Assembly: GCA_022843165.1 (NCBI GenBank)
Contig: JALHOD010000021.1
Coordinates: 1 to 57,315, forward strand
Origin: Pseudorhodoplanes sp.
GTDB lineage: Bacteria > Pseudomonadota > Alphaproteobacteria > Rhizobiales > Xanthobacteraceae
DNA: 57,315 nucleotides
Direction of reading: 5' to 3'
How positions within the stretch are numbered: position 1 is the first letter of the stretch; every line of letters starts with the position of its first letter. The notes beneath the pieces were generated by a model that was not told where the DNA came from, made no database searches, and worked only from the letters and a program-made list of their open reading frames with translations. This document shows, in pieces, positions 36,636-46,913 of the stretch. The position numbers were made by a program, and so were the translations under genes.

Positions 36636-37067
36636 ATGAAGGACAGTCTCAGGCCCGGCCTCACTCATCGCTTTAGCTACCGCGTCCCCGACGACAAGAC
36701 CGTGCCGCATCTCTATCCGGAGGCGGCCGATTTCCAGAGCATGCCGGCGGTCTTTGCCACCGGCTATATGGTCGGCTTGTTTGAATGGGCCTGCATCGAC
36801 CTGATGAAGGAACATCTCGATCCGGGCGAGGGCAGTCTTGGCATTCGCGTTGACTTCAGCCACCTGGCGGCGACCCCGCCCGGCCTGACGGTCACGGTGG
36901 AAGCCGAATGCGTGGCGGTCGACGGCAAGCGCTTGACCTTCAAGGTGCGCGGCCATGACGGCATCGACGTGATCGGCGAGGGCCGCCACGAGCGTGCCGT
37001 CGTGACTTGGGACAAATTCAACGCACGCGTGGCCGACAAGGCAAAGCGCGCACAGGCGGCGGCGTAG
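36636..37067 (+). CDS. FlK-like hot-dog thioesterase within the nuo operon
   Basis: A 143-residue single hot-dog protein lying one base after nuoC and eight bases before nuoD, so it must be co-transcribed with complex I. From the ATG used here it lines up without gaps, from memory, with Streptomyces cattleya fluoroacetyl-CoA thioesterase FlK. The catalytic positions match: Thr42 in FATGYMVG, Glu50 in LFEWAC and His76 in [16 protein letters not shown]. Gly69 and Arg120 also match, while the gate Phe36 of FlK is Met here. No fluorinase or other organofluorine gene is near, so a different small acyl-CoA is the likely substrate. Related genes occur in nuo operons of other Rhizobiales, with no known role. 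A GTG three codons upstream is an unlikely start. Confidence 0.85.
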   Translation: MKDSLRPGLTHRFSYRVPDDKTVPHLYPEAADFQSMPAVFATGYMVGLFEWACIDLMKEHLDPGEGSLGIRVDFSHLAATPPGLTVTVEAECVAVDGKRLTFKVRGHDGIDVIGEGRHERAVVTWDKFNARVADKAKRAQAAA

Positions 37068-37075
37068 GAACTCTC

Positions 37076-38266
37076 ATGGCACAATCCGCCGAACGCAACT
37101 TCACCATCAATTTCGGACCGCAGCATCCCGCCGCGCATGGCGTGCTGCGGCTGGTGCTGGAACTCGACGGCGAGATTGTCGAGCGTGTCGATCCGCATAT
37201 CGGCCTCCTGCACCGCGGCACCGAGAAGCTGATCGAGCAGAAGACCTATCTGCAGGCGATCCCGTATTTCGACCGGCTCGACTATGTCGCGCCGATGAAT
37301 CAGGAGCACGCCTTCTGCCTCGCGGCGGAAAAGCTGCTCGGCATTATCGTGCCCAAGCGCGCGCAACTGATCCGTGTCCTGTATTGTGAGATCGGCCGTA
37401 TCCTTTCGCATCTGCTCAACGTGACGACGCAGGCGATGGACGTCGGCGCGCTCACCCCGCCGCTCTGGGGTTTTGAGCCGCGCGAACAATTGATGGTGTT
37501 CTATGAACGCGCGTCCGGTTCGCGTATGCATGCCGCCTATTTCCGCGTCGGCGGCGTGCATCAGGATCTGCCGCAGAAGCTGATCGACGACATCGGTGCG
37601 TGGTGCGATCCGTTCCTGAAGACGCTCGACGACATCGACACGCTGTTGACCGGCAACCGCATTTTCAAGCAGCGCAACGTCGATATCGGCGTGGTGTCGC
37701 TGGAGGATGCCTGGAAGTGGGGCTTCTCCGGCGTGATGGTGCGCGGCTCCGGCGCCGCCTGGGATCTGCGCAAGAGCCAGCCCTACGAGTGCTACGGCGA
37801 GGTCGAGTTCGATATCCCGATCGGCAAGAACGGTGATTGCTACGACCGCTATCTGATCCGCATGGAAGAGATGCGCCAGTCGGTCCGCATCATGAAGCAG
37901 TGCATCGAGAAGCTGAATGCACCGGACGGCAAGGGCCGCGTCTCCAGCGACGACAATAAGATTGTGCCCCCCAAGCGCGGCGAGATGAAGAAGTCGATGG
38001 AAGCCCTCATCCATCACTTCAAGCTTTACACCGAAGGTTTTCATGTGCCGGCAGGCGAGGTCTATGCCGCGGTCGAGGCGCCGAAGGGCGAGTTCGGCGT
38101 CTATCTCGTCGCCGACGGCACCAACAAGCCTTACAAGTGCAAGATCCGCGCGCCCGGTTTCGCGCATCTGCAGGCGATGGATTTCCTCTGCAAGGGTCAT
38201 ATGCTGGCCGACGTCTCCGCCATCCTCGGTTCGCTCGACATCGTGTTCGGAGAGGTGGACCGGTGA
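37076..38266 (+). CDS. nuoD: NADH-quinone oxidoreductase subunit D
   Basis: 49 kDa subunit that forms the quinone-binding cavity with NuoB. The 396 residues include [20 protein letters not shown] near the start, the [14 protein letters not shown] stretch (His41 at the quinone-site position), RLDYVAPM with the matching Tyr70, and the C-terminal conserved [12 protein letters not shown]. The start MAQSAERNF is the usual alphaproteobacterial one; the frame extends upstream into the thioesterase gene without meaning. Confidence 0.98.
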   Translation: MAQSAERNFTINFGPQHPAAHGVLRLVLELDGEIVERVDPHIGLLHRGTEKLIEQKTYLQAIPYFDRLDYVAPMNQEHAFCLAAEKLLGIIVPKRAQLIRVLYCEIGRILSHLLNVTTQAMDVGALTPPLWGFEPREQLMVFYERASGSRMHAAYFRVGGVHQDLPQKLIDDIGAWCDPFLKTLDDIDTLLTGNRIFKQRNVDIGVVSLEDAWKWGFSGVMVRGSGAAWDLRKSQPYECYGEVEFDIPIGKNGDCYDRYLIRMEEMRQSVRIMKQCIEKLNAPDGKGRVSSDDNKIVPPKRGEMKKSMEALIHHFKLYTEGFHVPAGEVYAAVEAPKGEFGVYLVADGTNKPYKCKIRAPGFAHLQAMDFLCKGHMLADVSAILGSLDIVFGEVDR

Positions 38267-38333
38267 CCATATTTGTCCGCGTGCTGCGAATTCTCCTTAG
38301 ACAAGATCGCGTGTAGAGAACTGGAACGACACG

Positions 38334-39077
38334 ATGGCCGTCCGCCGCCTCGCCCCCGCCGAAGTCCAGCCGAAGGAGTTTTCCTTCACGGCCGAGAATC
38401 TGGCGTGGGCGAAGACGCAGCTTGAGAAATATCCCGATGGCCGGCAGGCGTCGGCGGTCATTCCGCTGCTGTGGAAGGCGCAGGAACAGGCCGGCGGCTG
38501 GGTGCCGGAAGCGGCGATCCGCTACATCGCGGATTTCCTCAACATGGCGCATATCCGCGTCATGGAAGTCGCGACCTTCTACACCATGTTCAATCTCGCA
38601 CCGGTCGGGCGCTATCATGTGCAGCTTTGCGGCACGACGCCCTGCATGCTGCGCGGCGCGGAAGACCTGAAGAAGGTATGTCACAGGAAGATCGGCGAAC
38701 AGTTCGACGTGACCCCGGACGGCGCGTTGTCCTGGGTCGAGGTCGAATGCCTCGGCGCCTGCGTGAACGCGCCGATGGCGCAGATCAATTACGACTTTTA
38801 CGAAGACCTGACGCCGGAAATTCTCGCGCGCATTCTCGACGATCTTGCCAAGGGCAAGGTGCCGCCACCCGGGCCGCAGATTGATCGCCATTTTTCCGCG
38901 CCGGTTGGCGGAGCGACCACGCTCACCGATCCTGCGCTGTATGCGACCGCGCCGAAAACCGCGGGCGCTTCGCTGAAGGACAGCAAGGCGAAGAAACCCG
39001 GCGCCGCCGCCAATGTGCGCGAAGCGGCCGTGCCGGCCGGCCCGGTCGGCGATTCCTCAGGCAAGAGACGCAAGTGA
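38334..39077 (+). CDS. nuoE: NADH-quinone oxidoreductase subunit E with C-terminal extension
   Basis: 24 kDa subunit holding the 2Fe-2S cluster N1a. Cluster ligands are Cys99 and Cys104 ([10 protein letters not shown]) and Cys139 and Cys143 ([10 protein letters not shown]). The core ends near residue 180. About 67 further residues, low-complexity and rich in Ala, Lys and Pro ([19 protein letters not shown]), make it 247 residues against about 166 in E. coli. Similar tails are known in alphaproteobacteria. The stop overlaps the nuoF start (TGATG). A 67-base gap separates it from nuoD, the longest gap in this operon. Confidence 0.96.
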   Translation: MAVRRLAPAEVQPKEFSFTAENLAWAKTQLEKYPDGRQASAVIPLLWKAQEQAGGWVPEAAIRYIADFLNMAHIRVMEVATFYTMFNLAPVGRYHVQLCGTTPCMLRGAEDLKKVCHRKIGEQFDVTPDGALSWVEVECLGACVNAPMAQINYDFYEDLTPEILARILDDLAKGKVPPPGPQIDRHFSAPVGGATTLTDPALYATAPKTAGASLKDSKAKKPGAAANVREAAVPAGPVGDSSGKRRK

Positions 39078-40381
39078 TGCTCGCGGACAAGGACCGGATA
39101 TTCAAAAATCTCTACGGCCAGCATGACTGGGGCCTTGAGGGCGCGCGTGCGCGCGGCGCATGGGACGGCACCAAGGGCATCCTCGAAAAGGGCCGCGACC
39201 ACATCATCAACGAGATGAAGGCGTCCGGTCTGCGCGGTCGCGGCGGGGCGGGATTCCCGACCGGCCTGAAATGGTCCTTCATGCCGAAGGAATCCAAGGA
39301 CGGCCGGCCGAGCTACCTGGTCGTGAATGCCGACGAGTCCGAACCCGGCACCTGCAAGGATCGCGAGATCATGCGGCACGACCCGCATCTCTTGGTCGAA
39401 GGCTGCCTGATCGCCGGGTTCGCCATGAATGCGATCGCCGCCTACATTTATGTGCGTGGCGAATTCATCCGCGAGCGCGAGCGGCTGCAGGCCGCCATCG
39501 ATCAGGCCTATGAAGCGAAGCTGATCGGCAAGAACAATATCAACGGCTATGATTTCGACGTTTACGTCCATCACGGTGCCGGCGCCTATATCTGCGGCGA
39601 GGAAACCGCGCTGCTGGAAAGCCTCGAAGGCAAGAAGGGCATGCCGCGGCTGAAGCCGCCATTTCCGGCCAATGTCGGTCTCTATGGCTGTCCGACCACG
39701 GTGAACAATGTGGAGTCGATCGCGGTTGCGCCCGATATCCTGCGCCGCGGCGCGGCCTGGTTCGCCGGCATCGGACGTCCGAACAATGTCGGCACCAAGC
39801 TCTTCTGCATTTCCGGCCATGTGAACAAGCCGTGCAATGTCGAAGAGGCGATGGGCATCACGTTCCGCGAACTGGTCGAGATCCATTGCGGCGGCATCCG
39901 CGGCGGCTGGGACAATCTGCTCTGCGTCATACCGGGCGGCTCGTCGGTCCCGCTGGTGCCGGCCGACCAGATCGCCGACGCCTATATGGACTTCGACACG
40001 CTGAAAAATCTCAAATCCGGTCTCGGCACCGCCGCCGTGATCGTGATGGACAAGTCGACCGATATCGTGCGCGCCATCGCGCGCCTCAGCTATTTCTACA
40101 AGCACGAAAGCTGCGGCCAGTGCACACCCTGCCGCGAAGGCACCGGCTGGATGTGGCGTGTGGTGTCGCGCATGGCGGAAGGCCGTGCGCAGAAGCGCGA
40201 GATCGATCTGCTGCTGGAAGTCACGACCCAGGTCGAGGGACACACCATCTGTGCGCTGGGCGACGCGGCGGCCTGGCCGGTGCAGGGCCTGATCCGGCAT
40301 TTCCGCCACGAGATCGAGCGGCGCATCGACGACTATGCGGCCAATCCGCATTCCGATCGCGTGCCGGTGGCGGCGGAGTGA
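39077..40381 (+). CDS. nuoF: NADH-quinone oxidoreductase subunit F
   Basis: 51 kDa subunit where NADH is oxidised: it binds FMN and the 4Fe-4S cluster N3. The 434 residues contain the Gly-rich NADH/FMN region [16 protein letters not shown] (51-66), [15 protein letters not shown], the [17 protein letters not shown] motif, and the cluster ligands Cys346, Cys349 and Cys352 ([14 protein letters not shown]), with a fourth Cys in [12 protein letters not shown]. Confidence 0.98.
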   Translation: MLADKDRIFKNLYGQHDWGLEGARARGAWDGTKGILEKGRDHIINEMKASGLRGRGGAGFPTGLKWSFMPKESKDGRPSYLVVNADESEPGTCKDREIMRHDPHLLVEGCLIAGFAMNAIAAYIYVRGEFIRERERLQAAIDQAYEAKLIGKNNINGYDFDVYVHHGAGAYICGEETALLESLEGKKGMPRLKPPFPANVGLYGCPTTVNNVESIAVAPDILRRGAAWFAGIGRPNNVGTKLFCISGHVNKPCNVEEAMGITFRELVEIHCGGIRGGWDNLLCVIPGGSSVPLVPADQIADAYMDFDTLKNLKSGLGTAAVIVMDKSTDIVRAIARLSYFYKHESCGQCTPCREGTGWMWRVVSRMAEGRAQKREIDLLLEVTTQVEGHTICALGDAAAWPVQGLIRHFRHEIERRIDDYAANPHSDRVPVAAE

Positions 40382-40385
40382 TGCA

Positions 40386-42467
40386 ATGACCAAACTCATC
40401 GTTGACGGTATCGAAGTCGACGTCCCGGCGGACTACACGCTGCTGCAGGCGTGTGAGGCGGCGGGCAACGAGATTCCGCGCTTCTGCTTCCATGAGCGGC
40501 TGTCGATCGCCGGCAATTGCCGCATGTGTCTGGTCGAACTGGTCGGATCGCCCAAGCCGGTCGCATCCTGCGCCTGGGCCGTGCGCGACTGCCGCCCGGG
40601 TCCCAACGGCGAGCCGCCGGTCGTCAACACCCGCACGCCGATGGTGAAGAAGGCGCGCGAAGGCGTGATGGAGTTCCTGCTGATCAATCATCCGCTCGAT
40701 TGCCCGATCTGTGATCAGGGCGGCGAATGCGATCTGCAGGACCAGGCCATGGCGTATGGGGTCGACACTTCGCGTTATTGGGAAAACAAGCGCGCGGTCG
40801 AGGACAAGTATATCGGCGTCCTGGTCAAGACCTCGATGAACCGCTGCATCCATTGCACGCGTTGCGTCCGCTTTGTGACCGAAGTCGCGGGCGTGCCGGA
40901 ACTGGGCGCCATCGGCCGCGGCGAGGACATGGAGATTACGACTTATCTCGAAGGTGCGATGACCTCCGAGCTGCAGGGCAATGTGGTCGATCTTTGCCCG
41001 GTGGGCGCGCTGACATCGAAGCCCTATGCCTTCGCGGCGCGGCCCTGGGAATTGAACAAGACCGAGTCCGTCGACGTGATGGACGCCGTCGGCTCTGCGA
41101 TCCGCATTGATACGCGCGGACGCGAAGTGATGCGCATCCTGCCGCGCGTCAACGAGGACGTGAACGAGGAATGGATTTCCGACAAGACCCGTCATGTGGT
41201 GGACGGTTTGCGGTCTCAGCGCCTCGATACGCCTTATATCCGCGAAGCCGGACGGCTGCGTCCGGCGACGTGGAGCGAGGCGTTCACCCTGATCTCGATC
41301 AGGATCAAGGATGCCCGGCCCAATCGCATCGGCGCGATTGCGGGCGATCTTTGCGCGGTCGAGGAGATGTTCGCGCTCAAGGATCTGATGACGCGGATCG
41401 GATCGAAAAATCTCGATGCCCGTCAGCGCGGTTCGATGATCGATCCGCGCTGGGGCCGCGCACTCTACACATTCAATGCCACCATCGCCGGCATCGAAAA
41501 GGCGGGTGCCGCGCTGATCGTGGGTACAAATCCGCGCCACGAAGCCGCGATCCTGAATACGCGCCTGCGCAAGCGCTGGCGGATGGGCCAGTTCCCGGTC
41601 GCCCTGATCGGCGATCGCGCCGACCTGACCTATCCCTATCACTATCTCGGGGCCGGTCCCGACAGTCTCGCCGAGATTGCGGCCGGCAAGGGCGATTACG
41701 CCGACATTCTGAAAGCGGCCGAACGACCGCTCCTGATCCTGGGAGCCGGCGCACTGGCGCGAAATGACGGCCCGCGTGTGGCCTCGCTCGCGGCGCGCGC
41801 GGCCTTGAAGATCGGCGCGGTGAAGGACGGCTGGAACGGATTCTGCGTGCTGCACAGCGCGGCCTCCCGCGTCGGCGCGCTCGATATCGGCTTTGTGCCG
41901 GGCGAGGGCGGCCAGACCGCCGTGCAGATGGCTGACAGCGGCAATGCCGACATGCTGGTCCTGCTTGGCGCCGACGAGATCGACGTCGCGCCCGGTGCGT
42001 TCGTTGTCTATATCGGCACGCATGGCGATGCCGGCGCACATCGCGCCGATGTCATCCTGCCGGGCGCCGCCTATCCGGAGAAATCCGGCATCTACGTCAA
42101 TACCGAGGGCCGTGTGCAGATGGCGGCGCGGGCGGCCTTTCCGCCTGGCGATGCGCGCGAGGATTGGGCGATCCTGCGCGCCCTGTCCGAGCATCTCGGC
42201 CACAAGCTCGGCTACGACTCGCTTGCGCAACTGCGCCAGGCGCTGTTCGCGGCGCATCCGCACCTGATGCGGATCGACCGGATCGAACCCAGCGACAGCG
42301 GCGACATCCGCCGCATGGCCGACGTCGACGGCGCGCCCGACAAGACGCCGTTCGCGCCGGTCATCGAAGACTTCTACCTCACCAATCCTATCGCGCGCGC
42401 ATCCGCGGTGATGGCCGAATGCTCGGCCATTGCCGAAGGCCGCAGAAACCTGACGGCGGCGGAGTAG
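40386..42467 (+). CDS. nuoG: NADH-quinone oxidoreductase subunit G
   Basis: 75 kDa subunit that carries several iron-sulfur clusters in the electron wire. Of 693 residues, the first part holds a 2Fe-2S ferredoxin fold ([19 protein letters not shown]), then [18 protein letters not shown] and [16 protein letters not shown] for two 4Fe-4S clusters. The rest is a molybdopterin-oxidoreductase-like domain without metal-cofactor function (for example [20 protein letters not shown]). The ATG at the MTKLIVDG start is used; the frame runs upstream into nuoF. Confidence 0.98.
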   Translation: MTKLIVDGIEVDVPADYTLLQACEAAGNEIPRFCFHERLSIAGNCRMCLVELVGSPKPVASCAWAVRDCRPGPNGEPPVVNTRTPMVKKAREGVMEFLLINHPLDCPICDQGGECDLQDQAMAYGVDTSRYWENKRAVEDKYIGVLVKTSMNRCIHCTRCVRFVTEVAGVPELGAIGRGEDMEITTYLEGAMTSELQGNVVDLCPVGALTSKPYAFAARPWELNKTESVDVMDAVGSAIRIDTRGREVMRILPRVNEDVNEEWISDKTRHVVDGLRSQRLDTPYIREAGRLRPATWSEAFTLISIRIKDARPNRIGAIAGDLCAVEEMFALKDLMTRIGSKNLDARQRGSMIDPRWGRALYTFNATIAGIEKAGAALIVGTNPRHEAAILNTRLRKRWRMGQFPVALIGDRADLTYPYHYLGAGPDSLAEIAAGKGDYADILKAAERPLLILGAGALARNDGPRVASLAARAALKIGAVKDGWNGFCVLHSAASRVGALDIGFVPGEGGQTAVQMADSGNADMLVLLGADEIDVAPGAFVVYIGTHGDAGAHRADVILPGAAYPEKSGIYVNTEGRVQMAARAAFPPGDAREDWAILRALSEHLGHKLGYDSLAQLRQALFAAHPHLMRIDRIEPSDSGDIRRMADVDGAPDKTPFAPVIEDFYLTNPIARASAVMAECSAIAEGRRNLTAAE

Positions 42468-42471
42468 GGCG

Positions 42472-43497
42472 ATGGCCGAAATCTGGACCAGCTATCTCTG
42501 GCCGTTGATCATCATGGTGGCACAAAGCCTGCTCCTGATGGTCATCCTGCTCGTGGCGATCGCCTACGTGCTTTACGCCGACCGCAAGATCTGGGCGGCG
42601 GTGCAGATCCGGCGCGGTCCGAACGTGGTCGGTCCCTGGGGTCTGTTCCAGTCCTTCGCTGACTTGCTGAAATTCGTGCTGAAGGAGCCGGTCATTCCGG
42701 CCGGCGCCAACAAGGGCGTGTTCCTGCTGGCGCCGTTTGTCACCTGCGTGCTGTCGCTCGCGGCCTGGGCGGTGATCCCGGTGCATCCCGGTTGGGTGAT
42801 CGCCGACATCAATGTCGGCATCCTGTACATCTTCGCGATCTCCTCGCTCAGCGTGTACGGCATCATCATGGGCGGCTGGGCCTCGAACTCGAAATATCCG
42901 TTCCTCGCTGCGTTGCGCTCGGCGGCGCAGATGGTGTCCTACGAGGTCTCCATCGGCTTTGTGATCATCACCGTGCTGCTCTGCGTCGGCTCGCTCAATC
43001 TCAGCGCCATCGTGGAGGCGCAGAATGGTCCCTACGGCGTGTTCAACTGGTACTGGCTGCCGTTGCTGCCCATGTTCGTGATCTTCTTCGTCTCGGCGCT
43101 GGCGGAAACCAACCGTCCGCCCTTCGATCTGGTGGAGGCGGAATCCGAACTGGTCGCCGGCTTCATGGTGGAGTACGGCTCGACGCCCTATATGATGTTT
43201 ATGCTCGGCGAATACGTGGCCATCGCCACGATGTGCGCCATGGGTACGATCCTGTTTCTGGGCGGCTGGCTGCCGCCGGCGCCGTTTGCGCCCTTTACCT
43301 GGGTTCCCGGCGTGATCTGGTTCACGCTGAAATGCCTGTTCATGTTCTTCCTGTTCGCCATGGCGAAGGCGATCGTGCCGCGTTATCGCTATGACCAGTT
43401 GATGCGGCTGGGCTGGAAGGTATTCCTGCCGATCTCGCTCGCCATGGTCGTGATTGTCGCGGGCGTTCTGCAATTTGCCGGATGGGCGCCGAAATGA
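42472..43497 (+). CDS. nuoH: NADH-quinone oxidoreductase subunit H
   Basis: Membrane subunit that connects the quinone site with the proton-pumping arm. The 341 residues form about eight membrane segments. Conserved loops include [20 protein letters not shown] near residue 31, the acidic loop [20 protein letters not shown], and [14 protein letters not shown]. It begins four bases after the nuoG stop. Confidence 0.98.
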   Translation: MAEIWTSYLWPLIIMVAQSLLLMVILLVAIAYVLYADRKIWAAVQIRRGPNVVGPWGLFQSFADLLKFVLKEPVIPAGANKGVFLLAPFVTCVLSLAAWAVIPVHPGWVIADINVGILYIFAISSLSVYGIIMGGWASNSKYPFLAALRSAAQMVSYEVSIGFVIITVLLCVGSLNLSAIVEAQNGPYGVFNWYWLPLLPMFVIFFVSALAETNRPPFDLVEAESELVAGFMVEYGSTPYMMFMLGEYVAIATMCAMGTILFLGGWLPPAPFAPFTWVPGVIWFTLKCLFMFFLFAMAKAIVPRYRYDQLMRLGWKVFLPISLAMVVIVAGVLQFAGWAPK

Positions 43498-43505
43498 GGT
43501 CTGCC

Positions 43506-43994
43506 ATGCGATTGGATCAGGCGGCGCGGTCGATATTCCTGGCGGAATTCGTGCAGGCTTTCTTTCTCGGCATGCGCTATTTCTTCAAGCCCAAGCCGAC
43601 GCTGAACTATCCGTTCGAGAAAGGCCCGATCTCGCCGCGTTTCCGGGGCGAGCACGCCTTGCGCCGCTATCCCAACGGCGAAGAGCGCTGCATCGCCTGC
43701 AAGCTGTGCGAGGCGATCTGCCCGGCGCAGGCGATCACCATTGAGGCCGGCCCGCGCCGCAACGACGGCACGCGGCGCACCACACGCTACGACATCGACA
43801 TGGTGAAATGCATCTATTGCGGACTGTGCCAGGAGGCCTGTCCGGTCGATGCCATCGTGGAAGGTCCGAATTTCGAATTCGCCACCGAAACCCGCGAAGA
43901 ACTCTATTACGACAAGGAACGCCTGCTCGCGAACGGCGATCGCTGGGAGCGGGAAATCGCCCAGAGCATCCGGCTCGATGCGCCTTACCGGTAA
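43506..43994 (+). CDS. nuoI: NADH-quinone oxidoreductase subunit I
   Basis: Ferredoxin-like 23 kDa subunit with two 4Fe-4S clusters (N6a, N6b). Both CxxCxxCxxxCP motifs are visible: [12 protein letters not shown] and [12 protein letters not shown]. The start giving 162 residues (MRLDQAARS) fits the usual length and has GAGG before it; an ATG at 43494, overlapping the nuoH stop, is also possible and adds four residues. Confidence 0.97.
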   Translation: MRLDQAARSIFLAEFVQAFFLGMRYFFKPKPTLNYPFEKGPISPRFRGEHALRRYPNGEERCIACKLCEAICPAQAITIEAGPRRNDGTRRTTRYDIDMVKCIYCGLCQEACPVDAIVEGPNFEFATETREELYYDKERLLANGDRWEREIAQSIRLDAPYR

Positions 43995-44003
43995 CCCCGC
44001 ACA

Positions 44004-44615
44004 ATGATCCCCGCCCTGTTTTTCTATCTCTTTGCCGGCATCTGCATCGCCTCCGCGCTGATGGTGATCGCCTCGCGCAATCCGGTGCATTCGGTGCTGT
44101 ATCTGATCCTGGCCTTCGTGAACGCGGCCGGGCTGTTCCTGCTGCTGGGCGCCGAATTCCTCGCCATGATCCTGGTCGTGGTTTATGTCGGCGCGGTCGC
44201 GGTGCTGTTCCTGTTCGTGGTGATGATGCTGGACGTCGACTTCGCGGAATTGCGCGAAGGATTTCTGCAATATCTTCCGGTCGGCGCGTTGGTCGGCGTG
44301 ATCTTCCTCGCCGAGATCCTGCTGGTGGTGGGAGCCGCCACGATCGGTGGCGGAGGCCCGCGGGTGGTTGTTGCCCCGATCCCGACCGATGTCAGCAACA
44401 CCGAGGCCATCGGCCTCGTGCTCTATACGAAATATCTATATTTCTTCCAGGCCGCCGGCGTCATTTTGCTGGTGGCCATGATCGGCGCCATCGTGCTCAC
44501 GCTGCGCCACCGCACGGGCGTCAAGCGCCAGAATATTGCCGAGCAGGTCGCGCGCACGCCGGAGACGGCGATCGAGGTGCGCAAGGTGAAATCGGGGCAG
44601 GGGCTCGAAGTATGA
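44004..44615 (+). CDS. nuoJ: NADH-quinone oxidoreductase subunit J
   Basis: Membrane subunit with five hydrophobic segments in 203 residues. The third, [20 protein letters not shown], is the helix whose pi-bulge switches during turnover. [15 protein letters not shown] is the conserved first loop. Its end overlaps the nuoK start by four bases. Confidence 0.97.
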   Translation: MIPALFFYLFAGICIASALMVIASRNPVHSVLYLILAFVNAAGLFLLLGAEFLAMILVVVYVGAVAVLFLFVVMMLDVDFAELREGFLQYLPVGALVGVIFLAEILLVVGAATIGGGGPRVVVAPIPTDVSNTEAIGLVLYTKYLYFFQAAGVILLVAMIGAIVLTLRHRTGVKRQNIAEQVARTPETAIEVRKVKSGQGLEV

Positions 44616-44920
44616 CGATTGGGCTGGGCCATTACCTGTCGGTCGCCGCGATCCTGTTCACGCTCGGGATTTTCGGCATCTTCCTGAACCGCAAGAACGT
44701 CATCATCATCCTGATGTCGATCGAGCTGATCCTGCTGTCGGTCAACATCAACTTCGTCGCGTTTTCGAGTTTTCTTGGCGACATCACCGGTCAGATTTTC
44801 GCGTTGCTGGTGCTGACCGTGGCCGCGGCGGAAGCCGCGATCGGGCTTGCCATCCTCGTCGTCTATTTCCGCAACCGCGGTTCGATCGCGGTTGAGGATG
44901 TCAATCTGATGAAGGGCTAA
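44612..44920 (+). CDS. nuoK: NADH-quinone oxidoreductase subunit K
   Basis: Small antiporter-like membrane subunit. The 102 residues hold three hydrophobic segments, with the conserved glutamates of the proton path in [18 protein letters not shown] and [11 protein letters not shown]. Overlaps nuoJ by four bases (ATGA). A palindromic repeat follows directly. Confidence 0.97.
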   Translation: MTIGLGHYLSVAAILFTLGIFGIFLNRKNVIIILMSIELILLSVNINFVAFSSFLGDITGQIFALLVLTVAAAEAAIGLAILVVYFRNRGSIAVEDVNLMKG

Positions 44921-44967
44921 CGCATGATCCCGAAAAGTGGACACCGGTTTTCGGCCAAGATCATGCG
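44921..44967. repeat. Palindromic intergenic repeat between nuoK and nuoL
   Basis: A 47-base imperfect palindrome with outer arms CGCATGATC (44921-44929) and GATCATGCG (44959-44967) and inner arms CCGAAAA (44930-44936) and TTTTCGG (44948-44954). I know near-identical elements scattered between genes in Bradyrhizobium-type genomes, so it is likely a member of a dispersed REP-like family. It begins right after the nuoK stop and ends 16 bases before nuoL, inside the operon. Transcribed, it would form a strong stem without a T run. No other copy is seen in this window. Confidence 0.85.
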
Positions 44968-44983
44968 TTTGGAGAAATAACGC

Positions 44984-46912
44984 ATGTATCAGGCGATAGT
45001 CTTTCTGCCGCTGATCGGCTGCCTGATTGCCGGCCTGTTCGGCCGCGTCATCGGTCCGCGCCCATCGGAGCTGGTGACCACGCTGCTGCTGTTCGCCTCG
45101 ATGGTGCTGTCCTGGATCGCGCTGGCGCAGGTCGGTTTCGGCCATCACGACGAGCGCATCGTCCTGATGAACTGGATGACCTCCGGAAACCTTAAGGTCG
45201 ACTGGGCGCTCCGCATCGACACCCTGACGACGGTGATGCTGGTCGTGGTCACGACCGTGTCCGCGCTGGTGCATCTGTATTCCATCGGCTACATGCACGA
45301 GGACCCGCACCGTCCGCGCTTCTTCGCCTATCTGTCGCTCTTCACCTTCGCTATGCTGGCTTTGGTCACGGCCGACAATCTGGCGCAGCTGTTCTTCGGC
45401 TGGGAGGGCGTCGGGCTCGCGAGCTATCTGCTGATCGGGTTCTGGTATCACAAGCCGGAGGCCAACGCCGCCGCCATCAAGGCATTCGTGGTCAACCGGG
45501 TGGGCGATTTCGGATTCGCGATCGGCATCTTTGCCATCTTCATGATGACGGGTTCGATCGACTTCGACATCATTTTTGCGCAGGCGCCGGCTCTGGTCGG
45601 CAAGACCATCAATTTCTTCGGCTGGCAGGCCGATGCGCTGACCCTGATCTGCCTGTTCCTGTTCATGGGGGCGATGGGCAAGTCGGCGCAATTCCTGCTG
45701 CACACCTGGCTGCCGGACGCGATGGAAGGCCCGACCCCGGTCTCCGCGCTCATCCATGCCGCCACCATGGTGACGGCCGGCGTGTTCATGGTCGCCCGGC
45801 TCTCGCCGCTGTTCGAGCTGGCGCCGACCGCGCAGACCGTGGTGATCTTCTTCGGCGCCACCACGGCCTTGTTCGCTGCAACAATCGGCCTCGTGCAGAA
45901 CGACATCAAGCGCATTGTCGCCTATTCGACCTGCTCGCAGCTCGGCTACATGTTCGTCGCCATGGGCGTCGGCGCCTATTCGGTCGGCATGTATCACCTG
46001 TTCACCCACGCCTTCTTCAAGGCGCTGCTGTTCCTGGGCTCGGGTTCGGTGATTCACGCCATGCATCATGAGCAGGACATCCGCCATATGGGCGGTCTGA
46101 AGAGCAAGATCCCGTTCACCTACTGGATGATGGTAATCGGTACGCTGGCGCTCACCGGCTTTCCGTTCACCGCCGGCTATTTTTCCAAGGACGCCATCAT
46201 CGAGGCCGCCTATGCCGGCAAGAACCCGATGGCGATCTACGGCTTCGTCTGCACCGTGGCGGCGGCGCTGCTGACCTCGTTCTATTCCTGGCGGCTGATC
46301 TTCAAGACCTTCCACGGCAAACCGCACGATCATCATCATTACGACGGGGCGCATGAAAGTCCCTATGTGATGCTGGTGCCGCTCGGGGCGCTGGCGGCGG
46401 GCTCGATCCTCGCCGGCTGGCCGTTCTATGAATATTTCGCCGGCCATCACGTCGCGGACTTCTTCCGCGCATCGCTGACATTCGCGCAGGGCAACACCAT
46501 CCTCGACGACATGCATCATGTCCCGAAGGCGGTCGTGTTCACGCCCACCGTCATGATGGCGCTCGGCTTCCTGCTCGCATATCAGTTCTATATCCGTCGC
46601 CCCGACATTCCGGTTTCGCTCGCGCAGCAGCACAGCGTCCTGTACCGATTCCTGCTCAACAAGTGGTATTTCGACGAGCTGTACGACTTCATCTTCGTGC
46701 GGCCGGCGAAGTGGCTTGGCTACACGCTCTGGAAACGCGGCGACGGCTGGCTGATTGACGGCTTCGGCCCGGACGGCGTTTCCGCCCGCGTGCTGGATGT
46801 GACGCGCAATGTGGTGCGGCTGCAGACCGGCTATCTCTATCATTATGCCTTCTCCATGCTGATCGGCGCCGCTTTGCTGATCACCTGGTTCATGTTTGCC
46901 GGAGCGCACTGA
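44984..46912 (+). CDS. nuoL: NADH-quinone oxidoreductase subunit L
   Basis: Largest antiporter-like proton-pumping subunit at the distal end of the membrane arm. The 642 residues show about 14 core membrane segments. The core motif [18 protein letters not shown] is followed by [15 protein letters not shown]. The C-terminal part, after about residue 480, holds the lateral helix and the last anchor. Length is normal for the family. Confidence 0.97.
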   Translation: MYQAIVFLPLIGCLIAGLFGRVIGPRPSELVTTLLLFASMVLSWIALAQVGFGHHDERIVLMNWMTSGNLKVDWALRIDTLTTVMLVVVTTVSALVHLYSIGYMHEDPHRPRFFAYLSLFTFAMLALVTADNLAQLFFGWEGVGLASYLLIGFWYHKPEANAAAIKAFVVNRVGDFGFAIGIFAIFMMTGSIDFDIIFAQAPALVGKTINFFGWQADALTLICLFLFMGAMGKSAQFLLHTWLPDAMEGPTPVSALIHAATMVTAGVFMVARLSPLFELAPTAQTVVIFFGATTALFAATIGLVQNDIKRIVAYSTCSQLGYMFVAMGVGAYSVGMYHLFTHAFFKALLFLGSGSVIHAMHHEQDIRHMGGLKSKIPFTYWMMVIGTLALTGFPFTAGYFSKDAIIEAAYAGKNPMAIYGFVCTVAAALLTSFYSWRLIFKTFHGKPHDHHHYDGAHESPYVMLVPLGALAAGSILAGWPFYEYFAGHHVADFFRASLTFAQGNTILDDMHHVPKAVVFTPTVMMALGFLLAYQFYIRRPDIPVSLAQQHSVLYRFLLNKWYFDELYDFIFVRPAKWLGYTLWKRGDGWLIDGFGPDGVSARVLDVTRNVVRLQTGYLYHYAFSMLIGAALLITWFMFAGAH

Positions 46913-46913
46913 C

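Noticed and set aside
40221-42263. Minus-strand open frame (680 codons) across nuoG
   Set aside because: Antisense shadow; nuoG on the plus strand has all expected cluster motifs and fits the operon spacing.
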